Positions 17,601-26,811 of a stretch of DNA of 64,000 nt are shown here, piece by piece. The position numbers and the translations under genes were made by a program. The stretch comes from Cellulophaga sp. F20128 (GTDB taxonomy: Bacteria; Bacteroidota; Bacteroidia; Flavobacteriales; Flavobacteriaceae). The notes below the pieces were generated by a model. That model had not been told where the DNA came from. It did no database searches and was given only the letters and a program-made list of their open reading frames with translations. Location of the stretch: the NCBI RefSeq assembly GCF_023015805.1, contig NZ_JALKBA010000001.1, positions 186,001 through 250,000 of the forward strand, given 5' to 3'. Each line of letters opens with the position of its first letter. Within the stretch, counting starts at the first letter, position 1.

Positions 17601-18135
17601 TGCCATTTTCCTAAGTTTTATTGGTGTGTTTGGAGGTTTAATGATTACAGGCTGGTCCTTTGTTATTATGATGACAATGATGGGAATCATATCACTAGCT
17701 GGTATTGTGGTTAATAACGGGGTTGTCTTGTTAGATTACACCCAACTCTTAATAGACCGTAAAAAAGTAAGCTTGTCCATAGATGAAAAGGCAGTTTTAT
17801 CTAGGAAGCAAGTAACAGATATTATTGTAAAAGGAGGTAAAGCTAGACTTAGACCCGTTATATTAACGGCTATTACTACGGTACTTGGGTTGATACCATT
17901 GGCAATTGGATTAAATATTGATTTTTTCTCCTTGTTTTCTGAGTTTAATCCTAAAATTTATATCGGTGGAGATAATGTTGTATTCTGGGGTCCATTGGCA
18001 TGGACAGTGATCTTCGGATTAATTGTTGCCACCTTTCTTACACTTATAATAGTACCTGTATTGTTTAATATTACGTACCGACTAAAAATTAGATTTTCAA
18101 AAGACAAGCCATCTACAACTGCGGAGGCTGCTTAA
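14653..18135 (+). CDS. Efflux RND transporter permease
   Basis: Inner-membrane proton-driven exporter of 1160 residues with the two-fold RND layout: a membrane helix near residue 25, a large periplasmic loop, a helix bundle (about 350-570), a second periplasmic loop, and a bundle at the end. The TM4 motif reads GMLVDNGIVVVEN, where AcrB has VDD, and the TM10 motif reads AGIVVNNGVVLLD, where AcrB has a lysine in this stretch. So one Asp of the usual proton relay and the Lys are replaced. It could export drugs, detergents or metals; the substrate cannot be told. A strong terminator follows. Confidence 0.88.
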   Translation: MSKLEKNANKEFKISSWAIDNPSVIYVIIGIFLWIGLSAYFAMPREDFPEIIETKIYISTPYPGNTAEDIERLITDPLEDKIKNVSNVVEYTSTSQEDYSMIMVEFDEGISVEAAKQKIKDEVDAEKAGEDWPTFNGAKVEPNVFDLNLSEEFPIMNINFTGDYPVDKLKEFAEYLQDEIEDLQEIKKVDIRGAQDKEVEIAVDVYKMMAAKVSFDDVIGAISRGNVTMSAGNLKTQEQRRTIRILGEVKDPKELNDFVVKSENGATYLRDIAQINYHEKDKTTFAREFGESVVMLDVKKRAGRNSISAADQIKKIVEDKRANYYPPDLHISIANDSSARTLNQVDDLVNNIIFGIILVVTVLMFFLGFRNALFVGFAIPMSMFMSFMILSWLGYTLNTMILFGMIMGLGMLVDNGIVVVENVYRLMDEGMSRTEAAKKGIGEIAFPIIVSTLTTVAAFVPLGLWPGIFGQFMIYFPITLSVVLGSSLVVAILMNSMLVSQFMETGEKELTVKQLLRISIILGGFGLLILFFGGAMRGLGTVLLVTAVMFWVYKYFLKKWALRFQKNTMVRFENWYERRLKHALRGYNVYWYFGVTFFLLIAVFMLFGQSISSQRTKIEFFPDNKPNEIYVYIEYPEGTSIEKTNKITKVIEKRVYELLDDDAYKYQGENFMVTSAVSQVGEGAGNPQTDSGSAAELPHKGKLTINFSEFKFRRGINTEDIRGKVQSSLSGIYPGVNISVEKEANGPPAGYPINIELEGKDYDELIAVAENIRNFINTKNIAGIEEIKIDVNKSKPSMEVSVDREKAGELGVSVAQVGNQLRRALFGEKAGVFKQDGDDYDINIRFNEDLRYNKDALFNQNIIFRDPANGQIKEIPVSAVASIKNTSAFSAIKHRDNKRVVTVYSGLQPGFTDAAAIVSEIQKEMEDYNDLPATVKIDYTGQIEEQNKQMVFLVGAFFTGLGLIMLILIFQFGGISKPLIIMIAIFLSFIGVFGGLMITGWSFVIMMTMMGIISLAGIVVNNGVVLLDYTQLLIDRKKVSLSIDEKAVLSRKQVTDIIVKGGKARLRPVILTAITTVLGLIPLAIGLNIDFFSLFSEFNPKIYIGGDNVVFWGPLAWTVIFGLIVATFLTLIIVPVLFNITYRLKIRFSKDKPSTTAEAA

Positions 18136-18166
18136 AATAGAGCCGATTTACATTGTAATAAAAAAA

Positions 18167-18198
18167 GGGGTTTCCATAGCATGGAAGCCCCTTTTTTT
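18167..18198 (+). terminator. Rho-independent terminator after the efflux operon
   Basis: 11-base arms (18167-18177 and 18181-18191, one mismatch) around a 3-base loop, followed by seven T. It lies 31 bases after the RND stop. Confidence 0.9.
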
Positions 18199-18592
18199 AT
18201 TGCTACACATTTATCTTACCACAAAAAAATTTAAAAGAAATTAAACAACCTCATTTCTTAAAAAACACAGCAAACATCAAGGCTCACAGGAACCAACTGA
18301 CAATCTAATTCTAAAAATTTGTTAATATTTTAATATATATGACAAAAAAGTATTAGTAATGGAAAATAAATAGGTAGTGCGAACCTAATATAAATCTTAA
18401 TATTGTATCAATATCTTAATATCATCATAAAAATATTCATATATTAATAATATTTAACGCTAGATATGAAGATTTGAAAACACAAAATAAAGACAATCAC
18501 TTAATCCTCTTAAATATGATATCATGAACCCTTTCTAATGATGAAACAGAAATTAACATTAAAACAATAACCGTAATTTAAACCAATATGAT
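18199..18592. other. AT-rich leader region before the SusC gene
   Basis: About 390 bases with no open frame of note. The stretch 18396-18460 is very AT-rich and repeats TCTTAATAT twice. No full TAnnTTTG with TTG was found, so the promoter of the SusC/SusD operon is not located. Confidence 0.4.
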
Positions 18593-21500
18593 ATGAAAAA
18601 ACCTATTCAAAAAACAATGCAAGAGATCTTGTTCTTGTTTCCTAAATTTCATCTAAAGACTAATTTAGTCTTATTGTTTTTTCTTACAGCATCTATTTTC
18701 CTGTATGCAAACACAAATGAAATTCACACTAATACAAACAATTACATCCCAACTAACTTAAATACAATATCAAGTGCTACAACCTTAGTTTCAATTGTAC
18801 AGCAAGAAATAAAAGGAACTATTAAAGATGATGAAGGAACTCCTTTATTAGGAGCAAGTGTAATAGAAAAGGGAACCACCAATGGGACGCAAACCGATTT
18901 TGATGGTAACTATTCCATAAAAGTATCCAGTTCAAACGCAATATTGATTATTTCGTATGTAGGGTATACACCGCAAGAAGTTCCGGTAAATGGAAAAACG
19001 AATATCTCAATTTCCTTACAATTAGATGCTTCTGCCTTAGATGAAGTAGTTGTAATGGGTTTTGGTACTCAAAAGAAAGAATCTGTTGTAGGTGCAGTAG
19101 CATCAATAAAACCTTCAGAACTTAAAATTCCTTCGAGTAACTTAACTACTGCCTTAGCAGGAAGATTATCTGGGGTTGTTGCCTACCAAACAAGTGGTGA
19201 GCCAGGTGAAAATAACGCGGAATTCTTTGTTCGTGGTGTCGCTTCCTTTAATGGTCAAAACGGACCACTTATTTTAATTGATGGTGTAGAATTAACCGTT
19301 GATGATTTAGCACGATTACAACCTGATGATATTGAAAGTTTTGCGGTATTGAAAGATCCAACAACTACTGCAATTTACGGTGCACGTGGTGCCAATGGTA
19401 TAATACTTGTAACAACAAAAACTGGTGTTAAAGGTAAAGCGATGGTGAGCTTACGCTATGAGAATTCTTATAGTTCTCCTGTATCTACTATTGATTTAGC
19501 AGATCCTGTTACACACATGCGATTGCAAAATGAAGCAGATAGAACCAGAGGTTTGTTCCCAACATTTACTGAAGAAAAAATAGCAGGAACAGCTAGAGGT
19601 GGAAATGAAAACATTTACCCAGCTGTTGATTGGTTTGATAAATTATTTAATGATTGGGCAGGATCTACCCGTTTAAACTTAAATGTTAGAGGTGGTGGAG
19701 ACAAAGTTCGCTATTATGTGGCTGGTGCTCTTAGCCAAGATGATGGTTTATTAAAAGTAGACAATACCAACAATTTCACCAACAACATTAAATTAAAACA
19801 ATACCTTTTAAGGTCTAACATTAATATTGACCTACATGATAACACAGAGATGATTGTGAGGTTACACTCTACTATAGATGATTATAGAGGGCCACTACAA
19901 GGCGGTAACGCAATTTACAATGCGGCAGTACGTACAAGTCCTGTTCGTTTTCCTGCAGTATTAGAACCTTCCTCTACAGATCGTGCTTTACAAGGTGTAC
20001 CGCACATAACCTTTGGTAATGATTTAGGACCAAGGCTAGGAGGTTTTGGAGATAATGGTGCAGTATGGTATAACCCGTATGCAGAATTACAAAGAGGGTA
20101 TAGAGATTATAGACGCCAACTTTCATTGGTGCAATTAGAATTTAAACAAGATTTAGCATCTATACTACCAGGTCTTAAAGCTCGTTTTTTAGGGAATGCA
20201 AATACCACATCTTCCTTTGAAAACCGAAGATCTTATAATCCTTACTTTTATAGAGTCTCAACTTTTGATGCAGCTACAGAAGATTATATTCTTACTAGAA
20301 CAGCAGAAGGAAATGAATCTTTAGAATTAGAAAACGGAGAACAGATAAACAATTCTGTATTGTATATGGAGCTTGCTGCAGATTACGCCCAAACATTTAA
20401 TGAAAACCACTCGGTATCTGGATTAATTGCCTTTACGGGTAGAGAATTCTTAGATGGTAACGCTAATACAGTACAGCTATCACTTCCTAGCCGTAACATT
20501 AGTTTAGCTGGTAGATTTAGTTATGACTATAAGAATAGGTATTTTATTGAAACAAATTTTGGTTACAATGGATCTGAGCGTTTTGCGAAACAAAATCGTT
20601 TTGGATTTTTCCCTTCATTTGGTGTAGGTTGGTTAGCTTCTGATGAACCTTTCTTTAAATCAGAAACCATCAGTAGACTTAAATTTAGAGCCTCATTTGG
20701 TTGGGTAGGTAATGACCAAATAGGAAATACAAGACAAGATCGTTTTTTCTACCTATCTGAAGTAAATATAGATGCTGGTGGTAGAGGCTATACTTTTGGT
20801 AGAGACTTAAGTTCTAATTTAAATGGTGTTTCTATTTCCAGATACGCAAACCCATTGGTGACTTGGGAAACAGCGGAAAAAGCAAACATTGGTATGGATT
20901 TAAACTTGTTTAATGACGCTGTACAGTTTAGAGCAGATGTGTTTAAAGACAAAAGAAGTAATATTTTACAAACAAGAGCAGACATCCCAACTACCTTAGG
21001 TTTACAAACGAGTATACAAACCAATGTTGGAGAAGTAGAATTACAAGGTGTTGATGCCTCTTTAGATATAAATCATTATTTTAACGAAGATTTTTGGCTA
21101 ACTGGTAGAGCTACCTTTGTGTATTCAGACAATGAGTATACGGTTTTTGAAGAACCAAATTTCGCACAAATTGGTGCTCCTTGGCGTTCAAACATTGGCA
21201 ACAATGTTAGTGTTTCTCAAGGTTTCATAGCTGAACGTTTGTTTGTAGATGATGAAGAAGCCTTAAACTCTCCTGCCCAATTTGGGACACCTGGAGTAGA
21301 TTACGGTGGCGGTGACATTAAGTACAAAGATTTAAACGGCGATGGCATAATTACTTCCTTAGACCGTGCAGCCATTGGGAAGCCGTCTGTACCTAAAATT
21401 ACCTATGGTTTTGGATTATCTGCCGGCTACAAACGCTTGGATGTGAGTTTATTTTTTCAAGGGCTGGGGGAAACATCATTTTTTATAAACCCAACGAGCA

Positions 21501-21916
21501 CTGGACCTTTCATTAATAGTATTGGAAACGGTTTTAATATTAGAGGAGGTAATGGATTATTGTCTGAAAATGGACTTTTACAAGCCTATGCAGATAGTCA
21601 CTGGTCTGAAGACAATAAAGATGTTTATGCACTTTGGCCTAGATTATCCACAAATCCAATAGAAAACAACACTCAAACCAGTACATGGTGGTTAAGAGAC
21701 GGTTCTTTCTTACGATTAAAGCAAGTTGAAATAGGTTTTGATCTCCTTAAAGGATTAGAGGACAAAATAAAACTAACTAGAATGCGACTTTATTTATCTG
21801 GAAGTAACCTTTTAACATGGAGTACATTTAAATTATGGGATCCAGAATTAAAAGGAAATGGACTTAATTACCCGCTTCAACGTACAGTAAACGTTGGCTT
21901 ACAGGTAGGATTTTAG
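18593..21916 (+). CDS. SusC/RagA-family TonB-linked outer-membrane transporter
   Basis: TonB-dependent outer-membrane transporter of 1107 residues. After a long N-terminal signal region (helix ending about residue 42) comes a CarboxypepD_reg-like module (residues 78-155, EIKGTIKDDEGTPLLGASVI). Next are the TonB-box-like DEVVVMGFGTQKKE and the plug (LAGRLSGVVAYQTSGEPG, then IYGARGANGIILVTTKTG), and then the beta-barrel ending LQVGF. It forms a complex with the SusD-type lid encoded 51 bases downstream to import oligomers. No neighbouring glycan enzyme reveals the substrate. Confidence 0.92.
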   Translation: MKKPIQKTMQEILFLFPKFHLKTNLVLLFFLTASIFLYANTNEIHTNTNNYIPTNLNTISSATTLVSIVQQEIKGTIKDDEGTPLLGASVIEKGTTNGTQTDFDGNYSIKVSSSNAILIISYVGYTPQEVPVNGKTNISISLQLDASALDEVVVMGFGTQKKESVVGAVASIKPSELKIPSSNLTTALAGRLSGVVAYQTSGEPGENNAEFFVRGVASFNGQNGPLILIDGVELTVDDLARLQPDDIESFAVLKDPTTTAIYGARGANGIILVTTKTGVKGKAMVSLRYENSYSSPVSTIDLADPVTHMRLQNEADRTRGLFPTFTEEKIAGTARGGNENIYPAVDWFDKLFNDWAGSTRLNLNVRGGGDKVRYYVAGALSQDDGLLKVDNTNNFTNNIKLKQYLLRSNINIDLHDNTEMIVRLHSTIDDYRGPLQGGNAIYNAAVRTSPVRFPAVLEPSSTDRALQGVPHITFGNDLGPRLGGFGDNGAVWYNPYAELQRGYRDYRRQLSLVQLEFKQDLASILPGLKARFLGNANTTSSFENRRSYNPYFYRVSTFDAATEDYILTRTAEGNESLELENGEQINNSVLYMELAADYAQTFNENHSVSGLIAFTGREFLDGNANTVQLSLPSRNISLAGRFSYDYKNRYFIETNFGYNGSERFAKQNRFGFFPSFGVGWLASDEPFFKSETISRLKFRASFGWVGNDQIGNTRQDRFFYLSEVNIDAGGRGYTFGRDLSSNLNGVSISRYANPLVTWETAEKANIGMDLNLFNDAVQFRADVFKDKRSNILQTRADIPTTLGLQTSIQTNVGEVELQGVDASLDINHYFNEDFWLTGRATFVYSDNEYTVFEEPNFAQIGAPWRSNIGNNVSVSQGFIAERLFVDDEEALNSPAQFGTPGVDYGGGDIKYKDLNGDGIITSLDRAAIGKPSVPKITYGFGLSAGYKRLDVSLFFQGLGETSFFINPTSTGPFINSIGNGFNIRGGNGLLSENGLLQAYADSHWSEDNKDVYALWPRLSTNPIENNTQTSTWWLRDGSFLRLKQVEIGFDLLKGLEDKIKLTRMRLYLSGSNLLTWSTFKLWDPELKGNGLNYPLQRTVNVGLQVGF

Positions 21917-21967
21917 ACATTGATGAGAAATAAAAAACTATGATTAATCAATTTAAGATATAAAAAA

Positions 21968-23866
21968 ATGAAAATAAAAATCATAAAAACCTTGGCAAAT
22001 ATTGCCCTAGTTGTAATGGCAGCATCATGTTCTAAATATGTAGATGTAGTACCAGACAATATAGCGGTAATAGAAGATGCCTTTGAAACAAGAGATAGTG
22101 CCGAGCGCTATTTAGCAACATTATATGGGTATATGCCTCCAGTTAACGGTATAAACAACCCTGCACTAGCTGCTGGAGATGAGATAGAAGTGAATGACAA
22201 CGTATCGCGTAATTGGGCTTCTACAACCATTTCTAGAGGTGGGCAAAACATTATTTCTCCAAGACTCAGTTATTGGGGAACAGGTAGTGTTACAAACTTA
22301 TTTCAGGCTTTACGAGATTGTAATATATTTATAGCAAACATAGACAAACCATTTGATATTACTGAGGGCGAAAAAATCAAGTGGATTGCAGAAGCTAAAG
22401 CATTAAAAGCATACTATCATTTTTATTTAATGCGTATGTATGGCCCTATTCCTATTATCGATGAAAACATTGAAGTGAGTGCTGGAGTAGATGCGGTACG
22501 AGTTAGCAGAGACCCTGTAGATGAGGTTGCTAATTATATTGTTCAAATACTAGACGAAGCAATTGCAGACTTACCAATAGTTATTGAAGATGAAGCAAGT
22601 GAATTGGGTAGAATGACGGCACCTATTGCCGCAGCAATTAAAGCACGCACCTTGGCAACGGTAGCTAGCCCTTTATTTAACGGTAATGCTGATTATACTA
22701 ATTTTCTAGATGCAGATGGCAATGAATTAATTAGTACCACCTTTGATGCTGAAAAATGGACCAGAGCAGCAACAGCCGCTAAGGAAGCCATAGATTTAGC
22801 AGATCAAGGAGGCCATTTTTTATATAAATTTTTAGAGGCGCCTGAAATATGGACAGACACTACGGTAACCGAGTTAAGTATTAGAGGTAGTATTGCAGAA
22901 AGATGGAATGAAGAAATAGTATGGGGAGCATCTGGCCGTACAGTGAGTACATTACAAAACTGGGCGCAAGCAAAAATTGCATTAGACCTTAGTGCAGAAA
23001 CAAGAGAAAGTGTACAATCGTATTGGAATGCACCAGTAAGAATTGCAGAAATGTTTTATTCAGAAAATGGAGTTCCAATAGATGAAGACATAAATTATAA
23101 CTTTGCCAATCGTTTTGATGTATCTGCTGCCGACGCTGCACATAAATATTATATAAGAACTGGTTTTGAAACTGCCAATTTAAATATGAACCGTGAACCT
23201 CGTTTTTATGCCTCATTAGGTTTTGATGGTGGACTTTGGTTTGGACATGGCGTTAAAGATGACGAAAATTCGCTCATCGTAAATGCAAAAAAAGGAGAAA
23301 GAACAGGTAAAACTGATGCAAATCGTTGGGGTCTTTCTGGGTATTGGCCAAAAAAATTAGTATATTTTGAAAACGTTCAAAGAGGAACAAGCAGCGGGTA
23401 TAGCAATAGAGCTTATCCTTTTCCAATGGTACGTTTGGCTGATCTATACTTATTGTATGCAGAAGCATTGAACGAATCTGGACAAACAGGACAAGCAATT
23501 CCTTGGATAGACCTTATTAGAGAAAGAGCTGGCTTGGATGGCGTGGTAAACTCTTGGGCAACTGCCTCAAACAATCCTACTAAACCTAGTACGCAAGCGG
23601 GACTTAGAGATATTATTCAAGATGAACGTATGATAGAACTGGTTTTTGAAGGTCACCGTTTTTGGGATTTACGACGATGGAAAAGAGCTAGTGAATTTTT
23701 AAACAGTGATATCCGAGCATGGAATGCCGAAGGAGAAACTACGGAAGATTATTACAAAATAATTAATGTAGGTACCTATAAATTCTTAAATAGAGATTAT
23801 TTATGGCCTATTTCTGAAGCAGATATTATAGCAAATTCAAATTTAATCCAAAACCCTGGTTGGTAA
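21968..23866 (+). CDS. SusD/RagB-family substrate-binding lipoprotein
   Basis: Surface lipoprotein of 632 residues (MAASCSKYVDVVPDN, Cys at about 20). It has the SusD TPR-helical fold features AEAKALKAYYHFYLMRMYGP and, near the C-terminus, QDERMIELVFEGHRFWDLRR. These are the most conserved parts of RagB/SusD. It covers the SusC barrel and captures the substrate at the cell surface. It is co-transcribed with the SusC gene and the two following lipoprotein genes. Confidence 0.92.
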   Translation: MKIKIIKTLANIALVVMAASCSKYVDVVPDNIAVIEDAFETRDSAERYLATLYGYMPPVNGINNPALAAGDEIEVNDNVSRNWASTTISRGGQNIISPRLSYWGTGSVTNLFQALRDCNIFIANIDKPFDITEGEKIKWIAEAKALKAYYHFYLMRMYGPIPIIDENIEVSAGVDAVRVSRDPVDEVANYIVQILDEAIADLPIVIEDEASELGRMTAPIAAAIKARTLATVASPLFNGNADYTNFLDADGNELISTTFDAEKWTRAATAAKEAIDLADQGGHFLYKFLEAPEIWTDTTVTELSIRGSIAERWNEEIVWGASGRTVSTLQNWAQAKIALDLSAETRESVQSYWNAPVRIAEMFYSENGVPIDEDINYNFANRFDVSAADAAHKYYIRTGFETANLNMNREPRFYASLGFDGGLWFGHGVKDDENSLIVNAKKGERTGKTDANRWGLSGYWPKKLVYFENVQRGTSSGYSNRAYPFPMVRLADLYLLYAEALNESGQTGQAIPWIDLIRERAGLDGVVNSWATASNNPTKPSTQAGLRDIIQDERMIELVFEGHRFWDLRRWKRASEFLNSDIRAWNAEGETTEDYYKIINVGTYKFLNRDYLWPISEADIIANSNLIQNPGW

Positions 23867-23891
23867 CAATAACCTTATTAAATTTAAAAAT

Positions 23892-25100
23892 ATGAAAAAT
23901 TATAAATCACTATTTTATTTATTGGTTCTATCGTTCACTACGCTTTTTTTGTCTTGTGAAGAGGAAGAAAGAGGGCCTTTAGTTACGGATAAAACCATCC
24001 CCGGAGTAGTCTCTGAGGTGACAGTAGAGAACATGCCCGGCGGAGCAAAAATTCAATACAAAGTTCCTGCAACCGAGGATATTTTGTTAGTAGAAGCTGC
24101 CTATGAGCGTAATGGCGAACTAATAACAGCACGGTCTTCCGTTTACAAAAATTTTGTAAACATAGAAGGATTAAACAAAACTACACCACAAGAAGTTTCC
24201 CTTTCCGTAGTAGACCGTAGCGACAATCGCTCACAAGCAGTTACGGTAACCATAAACCCACAAACACCTCCTATAGATACTCTTTTTGAGTCTATAAGTA
24301 TGACTGCAGATTTTGGGGGCGTACGTGTTTATTATGACAATAAGGATAACATTAAAGCAGAAATATTGTTCTATACTATTAATGCCAATGGTACTCCAAC
24401 GTATAATCAATCTGCGTTTATAGATAATAACGTTAGCAACTATACTACCTTTAGAACTTTTGGGCCAGTACCTCAAAAATTTGGAGTAGCTCTTATAGAT
24501 CGTTGGAACAATATTACCACAATTACAGAAGCAACTATTACTCCCTTTGAAGAGGTTAATCTTGCAAAAGAAGATTATGATACTGTCTTTTTACCTACTG
24601 ATGAACCTACTAGATTTGGCTGGACATTGGATCGATTATTCGACAATAACCTAGGTACTGGGTTCCATACCGATCAAACAAGACCTGGAGCATTAATACC
24701 TCCTTATACTGAACCTTATCATATGTTTACTTTAGATCTAGGGGCAGTAGCAAAAATAAGTCGCCTAAGATTATGGCAAAGAGGAGGTACTTGGGCTTAT
24801 ACCCACGGAAATCCTCGCTATTTTGAAATTTGGGGTATCGATGAAATACCTGCAGATGATGGCGCCTCCTTTGATGGCTGGACCTTATTAATTGCAAACG
24901 GCGAAGTTATTAAACCTTCTGGCGCAGCTATAGGCGTAAGAAGTGCGGAAGATGATGCCGCAGCCGCAGCTGGTCACGAGTTCGATGCACCAATTGACGC
25001 TCCTCCTATACGTTATATACGTTTTGTTCAAATTGAGAATTGGACAGAAGGGAAGTTTTTACACGTTATGGAATTTGAATTCTGGGGGCAACTTCAATAG
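23892..25100 (+). CDS. DUF4959/DUF5126/DUF5000-type surface lipoprotein
   Basis: A lipoprotein of 402 residues (LFLSCEEEERGP) in three parts. An N-terminal beta domain (about 25-120) has the DKTIPGVVSEVTVENMPGGA start of DUF4959. A middle beta domain (about 125-220) is DUF5126-like. The C-terminal domain (about 225-402) is DUF5000-like, discoidin-shaped and with the ending MEFEFWGQ. Such proteins commonly follow SusC/SusD and are taken to be surface glycan-binding proteins. It lies 25 bases after the SusD gene. Confidence 0.75.
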   Translation: MKNYKSLFYLLVLSFTTLFLSCEEEERGPLVTDKTIPGVVSEVTVENMPGGAKIQYKVPATEDILLVEAAYERNGELITARSSVYKNFVNIEGLNKTTPQEVSLSVVDRSDNRSQAVTVTINPQTPPIDTLFESISMTADFGGVRVYYDNKDNIKAEILFYTINANGTPTYNQSAFIDNNVSNYTTFRTFGPVPQKFGVALIDRWNNITTITEATITPFEEVNLAKEDYDTVFLPTDEPTRFGWTLDRLFDNNLGTGFHTDQTRPGALIPPYTEPYHMFTLDLGAVAKISRLRLWQRGGTWAYTHGNPRYFEIWGIDEIPADDGASFDGWTLLIANGEVIKPSGAAIGVRSAEDDAAAAAGHEFDAPIDAPPIRYIRFVQIENWTEGKFLHVMEFEFWGQLQ

Positions 25101-25135
25101 TTGAATAAGTACTAAAAACTTTTAAAAGAAAAAAA

Positions 25136-26365
25136 ATGAAAAAATACAAACTAAATATTTGGATTCCCACATTTGTGATATCCTTACTTGTTCTGATTTT
25201 GGCTTGTGAAACACAGGTAGAAACCTATAATGAATTTACTAAAGATGGTGAAACAACCTACGTAGGTACTCCAGATTCAGTAATTATAGCTCCAGGAATC
25301 GAAAAATTAGAATTTACTGTTATAATCAATGCAGATCCTAAAATAACCAGTGGGGTGATACAGACAAAAGATTTATCTTTTGTACAGGAATTTAATGTAA
25401 CCCGTGCAAATACCGGTCAGGATACCATTGTGTTAACGGTAGATATTCCAGAAGGGGACTATAATTTTGATGTTATCCTAAAAGATGCAGCTATGAACAC
25501 TTCCATTCCATACGAGATAAATTCTATCGTATACGGAGACAACTACCAAGCTGCCTTATTAAGTAGAGGCATCTCTAGCATGATCGCTCTCCCAAACCAA
25601 ATAGAAGTTAATTGGGGTAATGTACCTCCGGGAGCCTTAACTACAATGTTTACATATGAAGATGCCGATGGCGTTATGCAAACCCTAGAAGTTCCCAATA
25701 CTGTTTCACAGACCATAATAGAAAGTTATAAGGTTGGTGGCTCATTAACTATTGAAAATACCTTTAAGCCAACAGAAAATGCAATTGAAACGTTTACTTC
25801 TAGTGCTAATCGGACTTTTCCGGATAAATTTAAGCTAGACTTTGCAGAAATAAGTACTGTAGTTCTACCATTTGATGCCTCTGCAGTTGGTTGTTACGGG
25901 GGTACGGCTGAAACTCTAACAGATGGCGCTACAAATGCCTTTTGGCATAACTGCGCTACTGCAGAAGACCAATATCCATTTGTAAAAACTTTTGACTTAG
26001 GAGTAACCGCTAAAGTAAGAGGTTTTAAAGTAGATATCCGCTCTGGCTTTCCAGGTAGATCATTAGGAAATTATCAAATATGGGGAACCAATGACCTTAC
26101 AGGTGCAGAAACAATGGATATAAATGACCCTGCAGACCCTACTGTTGTTAACCCAACAATAATTGCTGCTTGGGAAGCTGATGCTGTAGCTAAAGGATGG
26201 GTAAAACTATTAGATGTTACAGATAATACTGTGGGCGCTCTAGAAATTGATATAGAAAACACTGCTAACTATAAATACCTTAGAGTTGTAGGGATAGCCG
26301 CAATAAATGGAGGTTTGGATGCCAATTTTAATGAATTTACATTTTTTGCTTCAGAGATAGAATAA
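25136..26365 (+). CDS. DUF4998-type surface lipoprotein with discoidin-like C-terminus
   Basis: A lipoprotein of 409 residues (LVLILACETQVETYNEFTKDGE). Residues 20-215 fit the DUF4998 pattern of tandem Ig-like domains. The C-terminal 160 residues resemble the discoidin-like domain of the preceding protein (LGNYQIWGTNDLTGAETMD; FNEFTFFASEIE). It is the last gene of the SusC/SusD operon, before a strong terminator. Its role is probably surface binding of the imported polymer; the ligand is unknown. Confidence 0.7.
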   Translation: MKKYKLNIWIPTFVISLLVLILACETQVETYNEFTKDGETTYVGTPDSVIIAPGIEKLEFTVIINADPKITSGVIQTKDLSFVQEFNVTRANTGQDTIVLTVDIPEGDYNFDVILKDAAMNTSIPYEINSIVYGDNYQAALLSRGISSMIALPNQIEVNWGNVPPGALTTMFTYEDADGVMQTLEVPNTVSQTIIESYKVGGSLTIENTFKPTENAIETFTSSANRTFPDKFKLDFAEISTVVLPFDASAVGCYGGTAETLTDGATNAFWHNCATAEDQYPFVKTFDLGVTAKVRGFKVDIRSGFPGRSLGNYQIWGTNDLTGAETMDINDPADPTVVNPTIIAAWEADAVAKGWVKLLDVTDNTVGALEIDIENTANYKYLRVVGIAAINGGLDANFNEFTFFASEIE

Positions 26366-26389
26366 CAACCAATTTCTTTAATTTAACCA

Positions 26390-26422
26390 AAGCCTAGATA
26401 TCTATTATCTAGGCTTTTTTTT
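26390..26422 (+). terminator. Rho-independent terminator after the SusC/SusD operon
   Basis: Perfect 11-base stem (26390-26400 and 26406-26416) with a 5-base loop and a T run. The rest of the gap (26423-26598) shows no gene. Confidence 0.9.
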
Positions 26423-26598
26423 GTAGTCGTTAATGGCAATACCAACCAATTTTAAATAATGTAAAAGCTAATGGCAGTAGATCTCACTACCCAAAATTCT
26501 GAAACTCATATGGTTTTAATGCTCATTTACAAAGAAAACCTATACGTTAGTTCCACAGTGAAACCACTATCTAATTAAAGTGATGTAAGCCTATTGTA

Positions 26599-26799
26599 TT
26601 ATTCCTTTATTTTCCCTTGAATTTTTTTTGAAATCATAAAGATCACCAACAGTACTATAGCGCATAAGGCAGCGACAATACAGATGAGTGCAACCGTACT
26701 TTGACCATTAAAAGGATCATTAAAATCTACCTGTGTAAGGTTATATCCTATTAACGAACCAGCGATTAACATAAAGATAAAAAACACTATTTTATTCAT
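26599..26799 (-). CDS. Small two-helix membrane protein, unknown
   Basis: 66 residues from the ATG at 26799; the longer frame begins at TTG. Two hydrophobic helices (about 5-22 and 38-59) are separated by a short polar loop (QVDFNDPFNGQST), and the basic tail KKIQGKIKE would lie in the cytoplasm. It starts 12 bases after the MarC-type gene stop on the same strand, so the two are probably co-transcribed. It is not a recognised family. Confidence 0.6.
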   Translation of the reverse strand: MNKIVFFIFMLIAGSLIGYNLTQVDFNDPFNGQSTVALICIVAALCAIVLLVIFMISKKIQGKIKE

Positions 26800-26811
26800 A
26801 ACCAACCTATT

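Noticed and set aside
18396-18470. AT-rich repeats before the SusC gene as a regulatory array
   Set aside because: The repeats (TCTTAATAT twice and near neighbours) are short and irregular in very AT-rich DNA, so chance is the simplest explanation.
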